From positions 1 to 6,371 of the forward strand of contig JAGHCL010000120.1 in NCBI GenBank assembly GCA_021160485.1: a DNA stretch of 6,371 nt, given 5' to 3'. Both the position numbers and the translations under genes were made by a program. Source of the stretch: Candidatus Desulfofervidaceae bacterium (GTDB taxonomy: Bacteria; Desulfobacterota; Desulfofervidia; Desulfofervidales; Desulfofervidaceae). The notes under the pieces are model-generated. The model saw nothing but the letters and a program-made list of their open reading frames with translations, was not told where the DNA came from and did no database searches. Positions 1 to 6,371 of this stretch are shown here, piece after piece (position 1 is the first letter of the stretch; each line of letters begins with the position of its first letter).

Positions 1-1260
1 GAACTTAATACCATTTTTCAAAACCTTCGCAAGCAGGTCAGGGTAAAAGGATTTCGCCCAGGCAAAGTGCCGATGTCCATTATCAAATCTCTTTATCGTG
101 AAGAGGCACTTAACAAGGCACTGAGTAATCTAATTGAAAAAACTTATCCTGAGGCCCTGAAAGAAGCCCAACTCCGGCCCTTAAAAGAAACAAATATTGA
201 GCCTGAAAAACTTGTTGAAGGAAAAGAATTTAAATATGCAGTAGAAATGGAAGTCATTCCGGAGTTTGACCTACCTCCTTATAAAGGTGTAAGTGTAGAA
301 GTTACTCCTATTGTAGTCACGGAAGAAGAAGTGGAAACAGAACTAAACCGTTTAAGAGAGATGCATGCGGAATTAGAAAGTATAGAAGAGCCCCGTCCAG
401 CTCAAAAAGGAGATTATGTTATTCTATCTTTTCAGGGATATCAGGACGGTGAGCCTTTGGAAACATTTAAGTCAGATGATTACATGGCCGAATTGGGTAA
501 AAATCAGCTTCATGAAGATATAGAAAAAGAGTTGTTAGGAACTCAAGTTGGGGAAGAAAAAGTAATTGAACTTACCTACCCTGAGGATTACCAGAATAAA
601 GAATTGGCAGGTAAAAAGATAGAACTCCATGTAAAGATTAAGGACATCAAAGAGAAAATATTACCTCCATTAGATGATGAATTTGTAAAATCTTTGGAAG
701 ATAACTACGAAGGGGTAGCAGAACTTAGAAATGCTCTGAAGGAGCAAATCAAGGAGAAAAAAGAAAAAATCAGAGAAGAATATATCAAAAATTACATTTT
801 AACTCATCTTACAGAAAACGCTGAGATAGAATTGCCCGATAGTTTAGTTGAGGAAGAATTGGAGAGTATGATAGAGAGGGCATTGCAATTTACCACACCG
901 GAGGTAAGAAAATCCTTAAATCTGGACAAAATGAAGGAAGATTTACGTCCCAATGCAGAAAAAAAGGTGAAGGCACAATTAATCTTGAGCAAGATCGCCC
1001 AAGAGGAAAATATCACTGCTGAAGAAAAAGAAGTTGAAGAGGAATTGAAATTAATTGCAGAAAACTTAAAAGTTCCTCTGGAAAAAATGCAAAATCCTTA
1101 TGTAATTAGTCGCATTCAAACTCGGATTATAGGAGAAAAGGCCTTAGTCTTTTTGAAGGAACATGCCGATATAAAAGAGGTAGAGAAAAAGGAAGAAGTG
1201 TTAGAGGGAGAAAACGAAGAAGCCCCCCCAAATAAATCCGCTCAAGCGAGTGAGGAGTAA
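1..1260 (+). CDS. tig: Trigger factor, ribosome-associated chaperone (5'-truncated by window edge)
   Basis: Trigger factor docks at the ribosomal exit tunnel and shields nascent cytosolic proteins. The reading frame is open from base 1 and the ribosome-docking signature GFRPGKVP is encoded at 49-72, so the gene begins left of the window. By eye against E. coli TF, about 26 N-terminal residues are missing, which gives a full protein of roughly 445 residues (E. coli has 432). The GTG at 67 lies inside the signature and is not a true start. After the N-terminal domain comes the FKBP-like isomerase domain (about bases 403-651), then the long Glu/Lys-rich helical C-terminal domain that forms the chaperone cradle. 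The protein ends in an acidic tail (about 1190-1257). The isomerase domain is divergent: the usual IPGFE motif reads HEDIE, and both positions matching E. coli F198 and F233 are replaced (Ile, Leu). The stop lies 2 bases before clpP. Identification is very secure; loss of isomerase activity is inference. Confidence 0.97.
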   Translation, partial: ELNTIFQNLRKQVRVKGFRPGKVPMSIIKSLYREEALNKALSNLIEKTYPEALKEAQLRPLKETNIEPEKLVEGKEFKYAVEMEVIPEFDLPPYKGVSVEVTPIVVTEEEVETELNRLREMHAELESIEEPRPAQKGDYVILSFQGYQDGEPLETFKSDDYMAELGKNQLHEDIEKELLGTQVGEEKVIELTYPEDYQNKELAGKKIELHVKIKDIKEKILPPLDDEFVKSLEDNYEGVAELRNALKEQIKEKKEKIREEYIKNYILTHLTENAEIELPDSLVEEELESMIERALQFTTPEVRKSLNLDKMKEDLRPNAEKKVKAQLILSKIAQEENITAEEKEVEEELKLIAENLKVPLEKMQNPYVISRIQTRIIGEKALVFLKEHADIKEVEKKEEVLEGENEEAPPNKSAQASEE

Positions 1261-1262
1261 AA

Positions 1263-1871
1263 ATGAATCTAATACCTATTGTCATTGAACAAACCGGACG
1301 TGGTGAAAGGGCATATGATATTTATTCCCGGTTATTAAAAGACCGGATTATCCTCCTAGGGAGCCCTATAGATGATGCTGTATCTAATCTCATCATTGCC
1401 CAGATGCTTTTTTTGGAATCTCAAGATCCAGATAGAGAGATACACTTCTATATTAATTCCCCAGGAGGAATGGTCACGGCTGGATTAGCCATCTATGATA
1501 CTATGCAGTATATCAAAGCCCCGGTGCATACTTATTGTGTTGGTCAAGCTGCCAGCATGGCGGCTGTGTTATTGGCTGCTGGGGCCAAAGGGCAAAGATA
1601 TGCCCTTCCTCATGCACGCATCCTTATCCACCAGCCATTAGGTGGTTTTCAAGGACAAGCCACAGAGGTAGAAATTCAAGCCAGAGAAATTTTACGGCTA
1701 CGCCAAGTATTAAATGATATTTTAGTTAAACATACAGGGCAATCATTAGAAAAAATCCAGGAAGATACTGAAAGGGATTTTTATATGACTAGCGAAGATG
1801 CCCAAAAATATGGTATTATTGATAAAGTAATTATAAGTAGAACAAAGCAAGGGGAATCACAGGAGGATTAA
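1263..1871 (+). CDS. clpP: ATP-dependent Clp protease proteolytic subunit ClpP
   Basis: This is the serine peptidase that assembles into two stacked heptameric rings and degrades proteins threaded in by ClpX (or ClpA/ClpC) in the cytosol. The 202 residues match the family throughout. The catalytic triad is visible as Ser98 (in GQAASMA), His123 (in LIHQPLGG) and Asp172 (in TERDF), and the oxyanion-loop segment INSPGG is at 64-69. The start ATG is preceded by AGGAG at 1253-1257, with 5 bases between. The protein opens [10 protein letters not shown], which aligns with the mature N-terminus of E. coli ClpP. An in-frame TGA at 1251-1253 rules out any upstream extension, so there is no room for a propeptide. 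It lies 2 bases after tig and abuts clpX, a tight operon arrangement. The C-terminus ends in a short polar tail (TKQGESQED). Nothing suggests loss of activity. Confidence 0.98.
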   Translation: MNLIPIVIEQTGRGERAYDIYSRLLKDRIILLGSPIDDAVSNLIIAQMLFLESQDPDREIHFYINSPGGMVTAGLAIYDTMQYIKAPVHTYCVGQAASMAAVLLAAGAKGQRYALPHARILIHQPLGGFQGQATEVEIQAREILRLRQVLNDILVKHTGQSLEKIQEDTERDFYMTSEDAQKYGIIDKVIISRTKQGESQED

Positions 1872-3128
1872 ATGTCTAGAACACCGGGTGGGAGAGGAAG
1901 AGATAAAAAGCTGTATTGCTCCTTCTGCGGTAAAAGCCAAGATGAAGTGAGAAAGCTAATTGCAGGTCCTTCGGTGTATATCTGTGATGAATGTATTGAA
2001 TTGTGTAATGAAATTCTGGCTGAAGAATATGAAAAAGAAGATATTGGCACAGGTATTACTCTTCCTAAGCCCGCAGAAATAAAGGCATTTTTGGATGAAT
2101 ATGTTATTGGACAGGAACAGGCAAAAAAGATTCTTTCGGTGGCTGTCTATAATCATTATAAACGTGTCAACAGTTGTCCAGAGTTAGATGGTGTAGAACT
2201 CCAAAAGAGCAATATTTTACTCATTGGCCCTACAGGTTGTGGAAAAACTCTCCTTGCTCAAACATTAGCTAAAATGCTCAATGTTCCTTTCACTATTGCC
2301 GATGCCACTACTTTAACAGAAGCAGGTTATGTAGGTGAAGATGTAGAAAACATTATCCTTTCCTTAGTTCAGGCAGCAGATTATGATATTGAACGCGCAT
2401 CTCAAGGTATTGTGTATATTGATGAAATTGACAAAATTTCGCGGAAAACAGGAGATAGTCCTTCTATAACCCGTGATGTATCGGGTGAAGGAGTCCAACA
2501 GGCCCTTTTAAAAATTGTGGAAGGGACTGTTGCCAATATTCCTCCCAAAGGAGGACGTAAACATCCACAACAAGAGTTTCTAAAAGTGGACACAACTAAT
2601 ATCCTTTTTATTTGTGGTGGTGCCTTTGTCGGCCTAGAAGAAATCATTTGCAGCCGGACTGGCACAAAGAGCCTAGGATTTGGGGCAAAAATCCAGAGTA
2701 AAAAAGAAAGTATAGGAGAAATCCTCAAAAATGTTCAACCAGAGGATTTAATTAAGTATGGGTTAATTCCTGAATTTGTCGGCCGTTTTCCAGTGGTTGC
2801 TACTTTGAACGATTTGAGCGAGGCTGATTTGGTAAAAATTCTGGTAGAACCTAAAAATTCGGTTGTGCGTCAGTATCAAAAATTGTTCAGAATGGAAGGT
2901 GTAGAATTAAAATTTACCGATGCAGCCTTACACCTAATTGCCCAAGAGGCGATCCGTCGTAACACAGGAGCTCGAGGTCTTAAAAGCATTATTGAAGACA
3001 TCCTTTTAGACATTATGTTTGTCCTACCTGAATTGGAAGGTGCCAAAGAATGTGTTATTAATGAAGATGTAATTTTAAAGCACGAACAACCTCTTGTTAT
3101 TTATGAAAAAAAAGTCAGGACTGCTTAA
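1872..3128 (+). CDS. clpX: ATP-dependent Clp protease ATP-binding subunit ClpX
   Basis: ClpX is the hexameric AAA+ unfoldase that recognises substrates such as ssrA-tagged proteins, pulls them through its pore and delivers them to ClpP. The 418 residues carry the N-terminal zinc-binding domain with Cys16, Cys19, Cys38 and Cys41. The AAA+ core has Walker A GPTGCGKT (119-126), the pore-1 loop GYVG (152-155), Walker B with Asp184-Glu185 (IDEIDK), the RKH loop (229-231) and the sensor-2 motif GARGL (366-370). The ClpP-docking loop reads LGF at 268-270 where E. coli has IGF, a conservative change consistent with partnering the ClpP encoded just upstream. The ATG is the base triplet right after the clpP stop, and its SD, AGGAGG (1861-1866, 5 bases upstream), lies inside the clpP end, so translation is probably coupled. 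The length is typical (E. coli 424). Confidence 0.98.
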   Translation: MSRTPGGRGRDKKLYCSFCGKSQDEVRKLIAGPSVYICDECIELCNEILAEEYEKEDIGTGITLPKPAEIKAFLDEYVIGQEQAKKILSVAVYNHYKRVNSCPELDGVELQKSNILLIGPTGCGKTLLAQTLAKMLNVPFTIADATTLTEAGYVGEDVENIILSLVQAADYDIERASQGIVYIDEIDKISRKTGDSPSITRDVSGEGVQQALLKIVEGTVANIPPKGGRKHPQQEFLKVDTTNILFICGGAFVGLEEIICSRTGTKSLGFGAKIQSKKESIGEILKNVQPEDLIKYGLIPEFVGRFPVVATLNDLSEADLVKILVEPKNSVVRQYQKLFRMEGVELKFTDAALHLIAQEAIRRNTGARGLKSIIEDILLDIMFVLPELEGAKECVINEDVILKHEQPLVIYEKKVRTA

Positions 3129-3190
3129 AAACTTGTCTTTAAACTTCACTTTTTGTCTTCCCTTTGTCAGAAAGATGCTTATTATATAAA

Positions 3191-3211
3191 AAGAAAAGAT
3201 TATCTTGTTTT
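3191..3211. repeat. Imperfect AT-rich dyad upstream of lon (possible operator)
   Basis: The arms AAGAAAAGAT and ATCTTGTTTT flank a central T at 3201. The inner five bases of each arm (AAGAT/ATCTT) pair perfectly and 8 of 10 positions match overall. With a one-base centre it cannot fold as a normal RNA hairpin, so a DNA-level protein site is the more sensible reading. It sits directly after the candidate -10 of lon. Such dyads arise by chance in AT-rich DNA, so confidence is low. Confidence 0.25.
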
Positions 3212-3216
3212 AATAG

Positions 3217-3222
3217 AGGAGG
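3217..3222 (+). promoter_or_regulatory. Strong Shine-Dalgarno that fixes the lon start
   Basis: AGGAGG, embedded in a longer purine run GAGGAGGAGA, ends 8 bases before ATG 3231. This is close to ideal spacing. The frame stays open further upstream to a TTG at 3153, but no SD precedes that TTG and the 26 extra residues do not look like a Lon N-terminus, so ATG 3231 is the start. Confidence 0.85.
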
Positions 3223-3230
3223 AGAAATTT

Positions 3231-5675
3231 ATGTTTCCTTTTAATCGTGGTAAAGAGAAAGAAGAAAATAGTTCCCCAAAAGAAATGATAACTCTTCCCT
3301 TATTACCCTTAAGAGATGTGGTTATTTTCCCGCACATGGTGATTCCTCTCTTCGTGGGTAGGAAGAAGTCTATTGCCGCCTTGGAGCACGCCATGACCTT
3401 AGGGCGGAAACTCTTCTTGGCAGCTCAGAAAAGTGCCCAAATTGATGATCCACAGGAAAAAGATATTTATACTGTAGGGACTATTGGACATATTCTCCAA
3501 CTGCTAAAACTACCAGATGGTACAGTCAAAGTGTTAATAGAAGGAGAAAAAAGAGCCAAAATTGCTAAATATCTCCACAATCCTAACTTCTTTTTGGTAG
3601 AAGTTGAAGAAGTTGAAGAAGTATTTACACCTAACGTTGAAACCGAGGCGTTGAAACGCTCTCTAATCTCTGCCTTTGAAGAATATGCAAAACTCAATCC
3701 CAAGGTAACCCAAGAAACTCTCAACACTGTTTCTACCATAGAGGAAATACCACGACTTGCAGATATAGTTGCTGCCCATTTGGCGATAAAAATTGATCAG
3801 AAACAAAAGGTGTTAGGAACTTATAATGTTAACAAACGCCTTGAACTGGTTTTTGGGCTTACTCGAGGAGAAATTGAAATTATCAGGACAGAACAGCGCA
3901 TCAAGGCCCGGGTGAAGAAGCAAATGGAAAAGACGCAGCGAGAATATTATCTCACCGAACAGATGAAGGCTATTCAGAAAGAAATGGGAACTGAGGGTGA
4001 CTTTAAAGATGAAATTAAGGAGCTTCAGCGGAAGATAAAAAATACGCCTATGTCTAAAGAAGCCAAACAAAAGGCCTTACATGAGTTGAATAAGCTTAAA
4101 ATGATGGCTCCAATGTCAGCCGAAGCCACTGTGGTGCGCAACTATATAGACTGGCTTATTGCCCTTCCTTGGAAACGAAAGGCTAAGGTGCGTTTGGATA
4201 TTGATAAGGCTAAACATATTTTAGACGAAGACCATTATGGTCTAGAAGAACCCAAAGAACGCATCTTAGAATATCTGGCAGTCCAACACCTGGCCCAAAA
4301 AGTAAAAGGACCTATTTTGTGTCTCGTTGGTCCTCCAGGTGTAGGTAAAACCTCCTTGGCCAAGTCGGTTGCTAGAGCAACCGGGAGAGAGTTTGTGCGT
4401 CTTTCTTTGGGAGGTGTAAGGGACGAAGCTGAAATCAGGGGACATAGGCGCACATATATTGGCGCCATGCCTGGAAAAATCATTCAGTCTTTGCGTAAGG
4501 TAAAAACAAATAACCCAGTCTTTTGTCTGGATGAAATTGACAAACTTGGAGTAGATTTTAGAGGTGACCCAGCCGCTGCCTTGTTAGAGGTCTTAGACCC
4601 AGAGCAGAATTATGCCTTTAATGACCACTATCTGGATGTGGATTATGACTTATCTGAAATTCTCTTTATTACCACGGCTAATACCCTGCATACCATCCCC
4701 TGGCCATTACAAGATAGGATGGAGATTATCAGGATTCCAGGATATACGGAAATTGAAAAATATCATATTGCTACCAGATTCCTTATTCCAAAACAAATAA
4801 AAGCAGCCGGGTTGAAACCAACCCAAATTACTTTCTCTGAGCAAGCTATTTACGAAATCATTCGGTCTTATACCAAGGAAGCAGGAGTAAGAAATTTGGA
4901 AAGAAGCATTGCTTCTATCTGCCGCAAGGTAGCTAAAGAGATTGTGAAAAAAGGAATGGATACTAAAATTAGAATTACCAGAAAAAGTCTGACTAAATAT
5001 CTGGGAGTGCCTAAATATCGTTTTGCCCAGACAGAGGAGAGAGACGAAATTGGTGTATCTACTGGTCTAGCTTGGACAGAATTTGGAGGTGAACTACTGC
5101 AAACAGAAGTGGCCATTATGCCTGGCGAAGGCAAATTGACAATTACAGGCAAACTGGGAGAAGTAATGCAGGAATCCGCACGTGCAGCCTTAAGTTATGT
5201 CCGCACCCGAGCTGAGCAACTTGGTTTAGAAACCGATTTCTACAAAAAGTATGACATTCATATTCATGTGCCGGAAGGTGCAGTGCCTAAAGATGGCCCT
5301 TCCGCCGGTATTACTATGGCTACTGCTTTAGTTTCGGCTTTAGCCAAAATACCAGTAAGAAAAGATGTAGCTATGACCGGAGAAATTACCCTTCGAGGGC
5401 GAGTCTTACCTATTGGCGGACTAAAAGAAAAACTTCTGGCTGCTCATCGGGGACGAGTGAAAAAGGTTATTATCCCTAAAGACAACGAAAAAGACTTGAA
5501 AGAAATACCTACAAAAATCTTGAAGTCTTTGCAAATTGTTTCGGTAACCCATATGGATGAAGTTCTTAGGGAAGCCTTGACCGCTCCTATAAATGTGAAA
5601 GAAACACCGCCAGCCACCCCAAAGGGCGTATCCAAAGATTATCCCACCGAACGGCCTCCTGCCGTTATGATGTAG
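3231..5675 (+). CDS. lon: ATP-dependent protease Lon (LonA type)
   Basis: Lon is a cytosolic homohexameric AAA+ serine protease that degrades misfolded and short-lived regulatory proteins. From ATG 3231 it has 814 residues (E. coli 784). The N-terminal substrate-binding domain opens at about residue 19 with [15 protein letters not shown], followed by a long charged helical segment (about 215-330). The AAA+ module has Walker A GPPGVGKT (367-374), Walker B Asp434-Glu435 (CLDEIDK), the sensor-1 Asn in TTAN (484), an arginine-finger candidate Arg496 and sensor-2 GVRNLER (Arg554). The protease domain contains the catalytic dyad Ser691 (PKDGPSAG) and Lys734 ([12 protein letters not shown]), spaced 43 residues apart exactly as in E. 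coli. An unusual proline-rich tail follows the last conserved helix (about residues 784-814, 7 prolines). No transmembrane segment is seen, which excludes LonB. It follows clpX by 102 bases and may have its own promoter. Confidence 0.98.
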   Translation: MFPFNRGKEKEENSSPKEMITLPLLPLRDVVIFPHMVIPLFVGRKKSIAALEHAMTLGRKLFLAAQKSAQIDDPQEKDIYTVGTIGHILQLLKLPDGTVKVLIEGEKRAKIAKYLHNPNFFLVEVEEVEEVFTPNVETEALKRSLISAFEEYAKLNPKVTQETLNTVSTIEEIPRLADIVAAHLAIKIDQKQKVLGTYNVNKRLELVFGLTRGEIEIIRTEQRIKARVKKQMEKTQREYYLTEQMKAIQKEMGTEGDFKDEIKELQRKIKNTPMSKEAKQKALHELNKLKMMAPMSAEATVVRNYIDWLIALPWKRKAKVRLDIDKAKHILDEDHYGLEEPKERILEYLAVQHLAQKVKGPILCLVGPPGVGKTSLAKSVARATGREFVRLSLGGVRDEAEIRGHRRTYIGAMPGKIIQSLRKVKTNNPVFCLDEIDKLGVDFRGDPAAALLEVLDPEQNYAFNDHYLDVDYDLSEILFITTANTLHTIPWPLQDRMEIIRIPGYTEIEKYHIATRFLIPKQIKAAGLKPTQITFSEQAIYEIIRSYTKEAGVRNLERSIASICRKVAKEIVKKGMDTKIRITRKSLTKYLGVPKYRFAQTEERDEIGVSTGLAWTEFGGELLQTEVAIMPGEGKLTITGKLGEVMQESARAALSYVRTRAEQLGLETDFYKKYDIHIHVPEGAVPKDGPSAGITMATALVSALAKIPVRKDVAMTGEITLRGRVLPIGGLKEKLLAAHRGRVKKVIIPKDNEKDLKEIPTKILKSLQIVSVTHMDEVLREALTAPINVKETPPATPKGVSKDYPTERPPAVMM

Positions 5676-5684
5676 ATAGGTTAA

Positions 5685-5711
5685 GGGTAGATGGGCTTTG
5701 CCCATTTACCC
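5685..5711 (+). terminator. Hairpin after lon, candidate intrinsic terminator
   Basis: GGGTAGATGGGC (5685-5696) pairs with GCCCATTTACCC (5700-5711) across a TTT loop, giving 12 bp with a single G-U wobble. It begins 9 bases after the lon stop, where a terminator is expected. It is atypical because the T-tract (six Ts, 5723-5728) starts 11 bases past the stem rather than directly after it. It may therefore terminate weakly or mainly protect the lon mRNA 3' end. Confidence 0.6.
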
Positions 5712-5712
5712 C

Positions 5713-5740
5713 TTGACATTCCTTTTTTGCTGATTAAAAT
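5713..5740 (+). promoter_or_regulatory. Sigma-70-type promoter for the isochorismatase-family gene
   Basis: The -35 box is a perfect TTGACA (5713-5718) and the -10 box is TAAAAT (5735-5740, 5 of 6 to consensus), with a 16-base spacer. Transcription would start near 5747, giving a leader of about 24 bases before ATG 5771. The -35 box lies one base after the lon hairpin. This is the best-looking promoter in the window and implies that the downstream gene is expressed independently of lon. Confidence 0.65.
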
Positions 5741-5752
5741 CAGGCAGATTTT
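5730..5752. repeat. Overlapping dyads at the -10 box (possible operator)
   Basis: Two inverted repeats share the central arm. CTGATT (5730-5735) and AATCAG (5738-5743) are perfect 6-bp arms around AA, and AAAATC (5736-5741) and GATTTT (5747-5752) are perfect 6-bp arms around AGGCA. Together they span the -10 box and the predicted transcription start, where a repressor would block the promoter. No regulator gene is visible nearby. Chance occurrence in AT-rich DNA is possible. Confidence 0.3.
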
Positions 5753-5770
5753 GGCGGAGGCATATATTAT

Positions 5771-6310
5771 ATGTTTTTGAATAGAGAAGATGCGTTAGTC
5801 TTTGTTGTGGACATACAGGAAAAGTTATTTAATGTAATGAACCGGAAAAAAGATTTGTTAGAAAGCACAGTAAAACTTCTTAAGGGCTGTCAAATATTTG
5901 ACCTGCCCATTATTACCACTGAACAATATCCGCAAGGTTTAGGCTCTACTTTGCCCCAGATCAAGCCTTTTTTAGATAAAGAAAAGACCTTTTCCAAGGT
6001 CTCTTTTTCTGGATATATCCCAGAAATAAAGGAATACCTTAAAACCATTGGGAGGAAAAGCATTATTCTGCTAGGGATAGAGGCCCACATCTGTGTCTGG
6101 CAGACCTGCCGTGATTTATTGCAAAATGGATATCAAGTGTTTGTGCCCACGGAATGTATCTCATCTCGCTCTCCCATCCATGCTCACAATGCCCTAGAAT
6201 TAATGAAAAACGCAGGGGCTTATATTGTCAATATAGAAACCATATTGTTTGATTTATTAAAAACAGCCTCAGCTTCTGAATTTAAGGCTATCTCTCAACT
6301 GATAAAATAA
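5771..6310 (+). CDS. Isochorismatase-family cysteine hydrolase (YcaC/ISOC2-like)
   Basis: This 179-residue cytosolic protein has the alpha/beta fold of the isochorismatase superfamily, whose members hydrolyse small amides, ureido compounds or vinyl ethers. The family triad is readable: Asp14 (FVVDIQEKL), Lys76 (SKVSFSGY) and the nucleophile Cys108 (GIEAHICVWQTC). The segment TEQYPQGLGST (50-60) is characteristic of the YcaC/ISOC2-like subgroup rather than true isochorismatase (EntB) or nicotinamidase, and I see no metal-binding cluster of the nicotinamidase kind. The substrate cannot be told from sequence. ATG 5771 is preceded by GGAGG (5756-5760) at a slightly long 10-base spacing. The gene has its own promoter and is probably not part of the protease operon. 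Its stop overlaps an SD for the next gene, suggesting co-transcription with that gene. Family assignment is firm; subgroup is likely; function is unknown. Confidence 0.9.
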   Translation: MFLNREDALVFVVDIQEKLFNVMNRKKDLLESTVKLLKGCQIFDLPIITTEQYPQGLGSTLPQIKPFLDKEKTFSKVSFSGYIPEIKEYLKTIGRKSIILLGIEAHICVWQTCRDLLQNGYQVFVPTECISSRSPIHAHNALELMKNAGAYIVNIETILFDLLKTASASEFKAISQLIK

Positions 6311-6327
6311 GGAGTCAACTATAAGCA

Positions 6328-6371
6328 ATGATTTGGGTTAAAAAGCATCCTTTTAGTAAGCAAGGCATAAA
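6328..6371 (+). CDS. Start of an unidentified downstream gene (cut by right edge)
   Basis: Only 14 codons are visible, encoding MIWVKKHPFSKQGI, which is too short to recognise. The other two + frames are stopped here (TGA at 6329-6331, TAA at 6339-6341), and this frame has a TAA at 6322-6324 just upstream, so ATG 6328 is the first possible start. An SD-like AAGGAG (6309-6314) overlaps the preceding stop, but its 13-base distance is longer than usual. The 17-base gap suggests an operon with the isochorismatase-family gene. Confidence 0.5.
   Translation, partial: MIWVKKHPFSKQGI

Larger units (their letters stand above)
3129..3230 (+). promoter_or_regulatory. clpX-lon intergenic region with a tentative lon promoter
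   Basis: This 102-base AT-rich gap separates lon from the tig-clpP-clpX block, unlike the 0-2 base gaps before it. A sigma-70-like pair can be read as TTGTCA (3164-3169) and TATAAA (3185-3190) with a 15-base spacer, which is short of the ideal 17, so the call is weak. The core TTGTC occurs three times (3133-3137, 3153-3157, 3165-type match at 3164-3168), all on the same strand. An imperfect 21-bp dyad (3191-3211) would cover the predicted transcription start. I see no terminator hairpin after clpX, so read-through from clpX into lon is also likely. I looked for a CIRCE element and a heat-shock sigma-32-type promoter and found neither. Confidence 0.35.

Noticed and set aside
1223..1229. Run of seven C near the end of tig as a programmed frameshift site
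   Set aside because: One extra C would give a stop two codons after the run, removing only part of a poorly conserved acidic tail. There is no stimulatory structure, and the normal frame leads directly to the clpP junction.
67..1260. GTG at 67 as the start of trigger factor
   Set aside because: It falls inside the conserved GFRPGKVP signature and the frame is open to base 1, so the gene is cut by the window edge.
1535..1717. Small + strand frame inside clpP, and another at 4612-4800 inside lon
   Set aside because: They are out-of-frame overlaps of catalytic-core sequence with Cys/Ser- or Trp/Ile-rich translations and no SD of their own.
2402..2728. 108-codon open frame on the minus strand inside clpX
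   Set aside because: It lies antisense to the Walker B and RKH region of clpX, has no recognisable domain and no SD-promoter context. It is a shadow of conserved coding sequence.
3153..3230. N-terminal extension of Lon from a TTG at 3153
   Set aside because: There is no SD before the TTG, the 26 residues do not resemble a Lon N-terminus, and an excellent SD sits before ATG 3231.
3129..3230. CIRCE (HrcA) or sigma-32 heat-shock element before lon
   Set aside because: No TTAGCACTC-N9-GAGTGCTAA-like repeat and no CTTGAA/CCCCAT pair could be found.
4868..5152. Minus-strand open frame inside lon (and similar ones at 3467-3739, 4235-4483 and 5421-5705)
   Set aside because: All lie opposite conserved Lon coding sequence and their translations look like no known protein.

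Overview
This is an ordinary, AT-rich bacterial chromosomal segment carrying a conserved protein-quality-control cluster, all on the + strand: tig (trigger factor, cut by the left edge) - clpP - clpX - lon. A small isochorismatase-family (cysteine hydrolase) gene follows, and the right edge holds the first codons of one more gene. The tig-clpP-clpX-lon order is common in Proteobacteria in the broad sense, including Desulfobacterota (former Deltaproteobacteria). Low G+C, many Lys/Glu codons and the protein flavour (a ClpP that starts as in Gram-positives, a ClpX opening with [21 protein letters not shown]) make an AT-rich, possibly thermophilic Desulfobacterota-like organism my best guess. This is inference from the sequence alone; no search was run.

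Layout. Bases 1-1260 are trigger factor lacking roughly its first 26 residues. clpP (1263-1871) follows after 2 bases and clpX (1872-3128) begins at the base after the clpP stop. Each of these starts has a strong Shine-Dalgarno (SD) sequence lying inside the end of the preceding gene, so the three are almost certainly one translationally coupled operon. A 102-base gap (3129-3230) follows, with a tentative promoter, an AT-rich dyad and a very strong SD that fixes the lon start at ATG 3231. lon ends at 5675. The 95-base gap after it (5676-5770) holds a 12-bp hairpin and, one base beyond it, a near-consensus sigma-70-type promoter (TTGACA-N16-TAAAAT) with dyads over its -10. This drives the isochorismatase-family gene (5771-6310), so that gene probably forms a separate transcription unit, perhaps with the partial gene starting at 6328.

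How the genes work together. Trigger factor binds nascent chains at the ribosome exit. ClpX unfolds tagged or damaged proteins and feeds them to the ClpP chamber. Lon is an independent ATP-dependent protease for misfolded and regulatory proteins. The isochorismatase-family protein has no evident link to proteolysis.

I found no new system here. The points most worth a second look are the trigger-factor isomerase pocket, where both positions matching E. coli F198 and F233 are changed; a ClpP that cannot encode a propeptide; the dyads at the lon and hydrolase promoters; and the proline-rich Lon tail. There are no RNA genes, CRISPR arrays or mobile elements that I can see.
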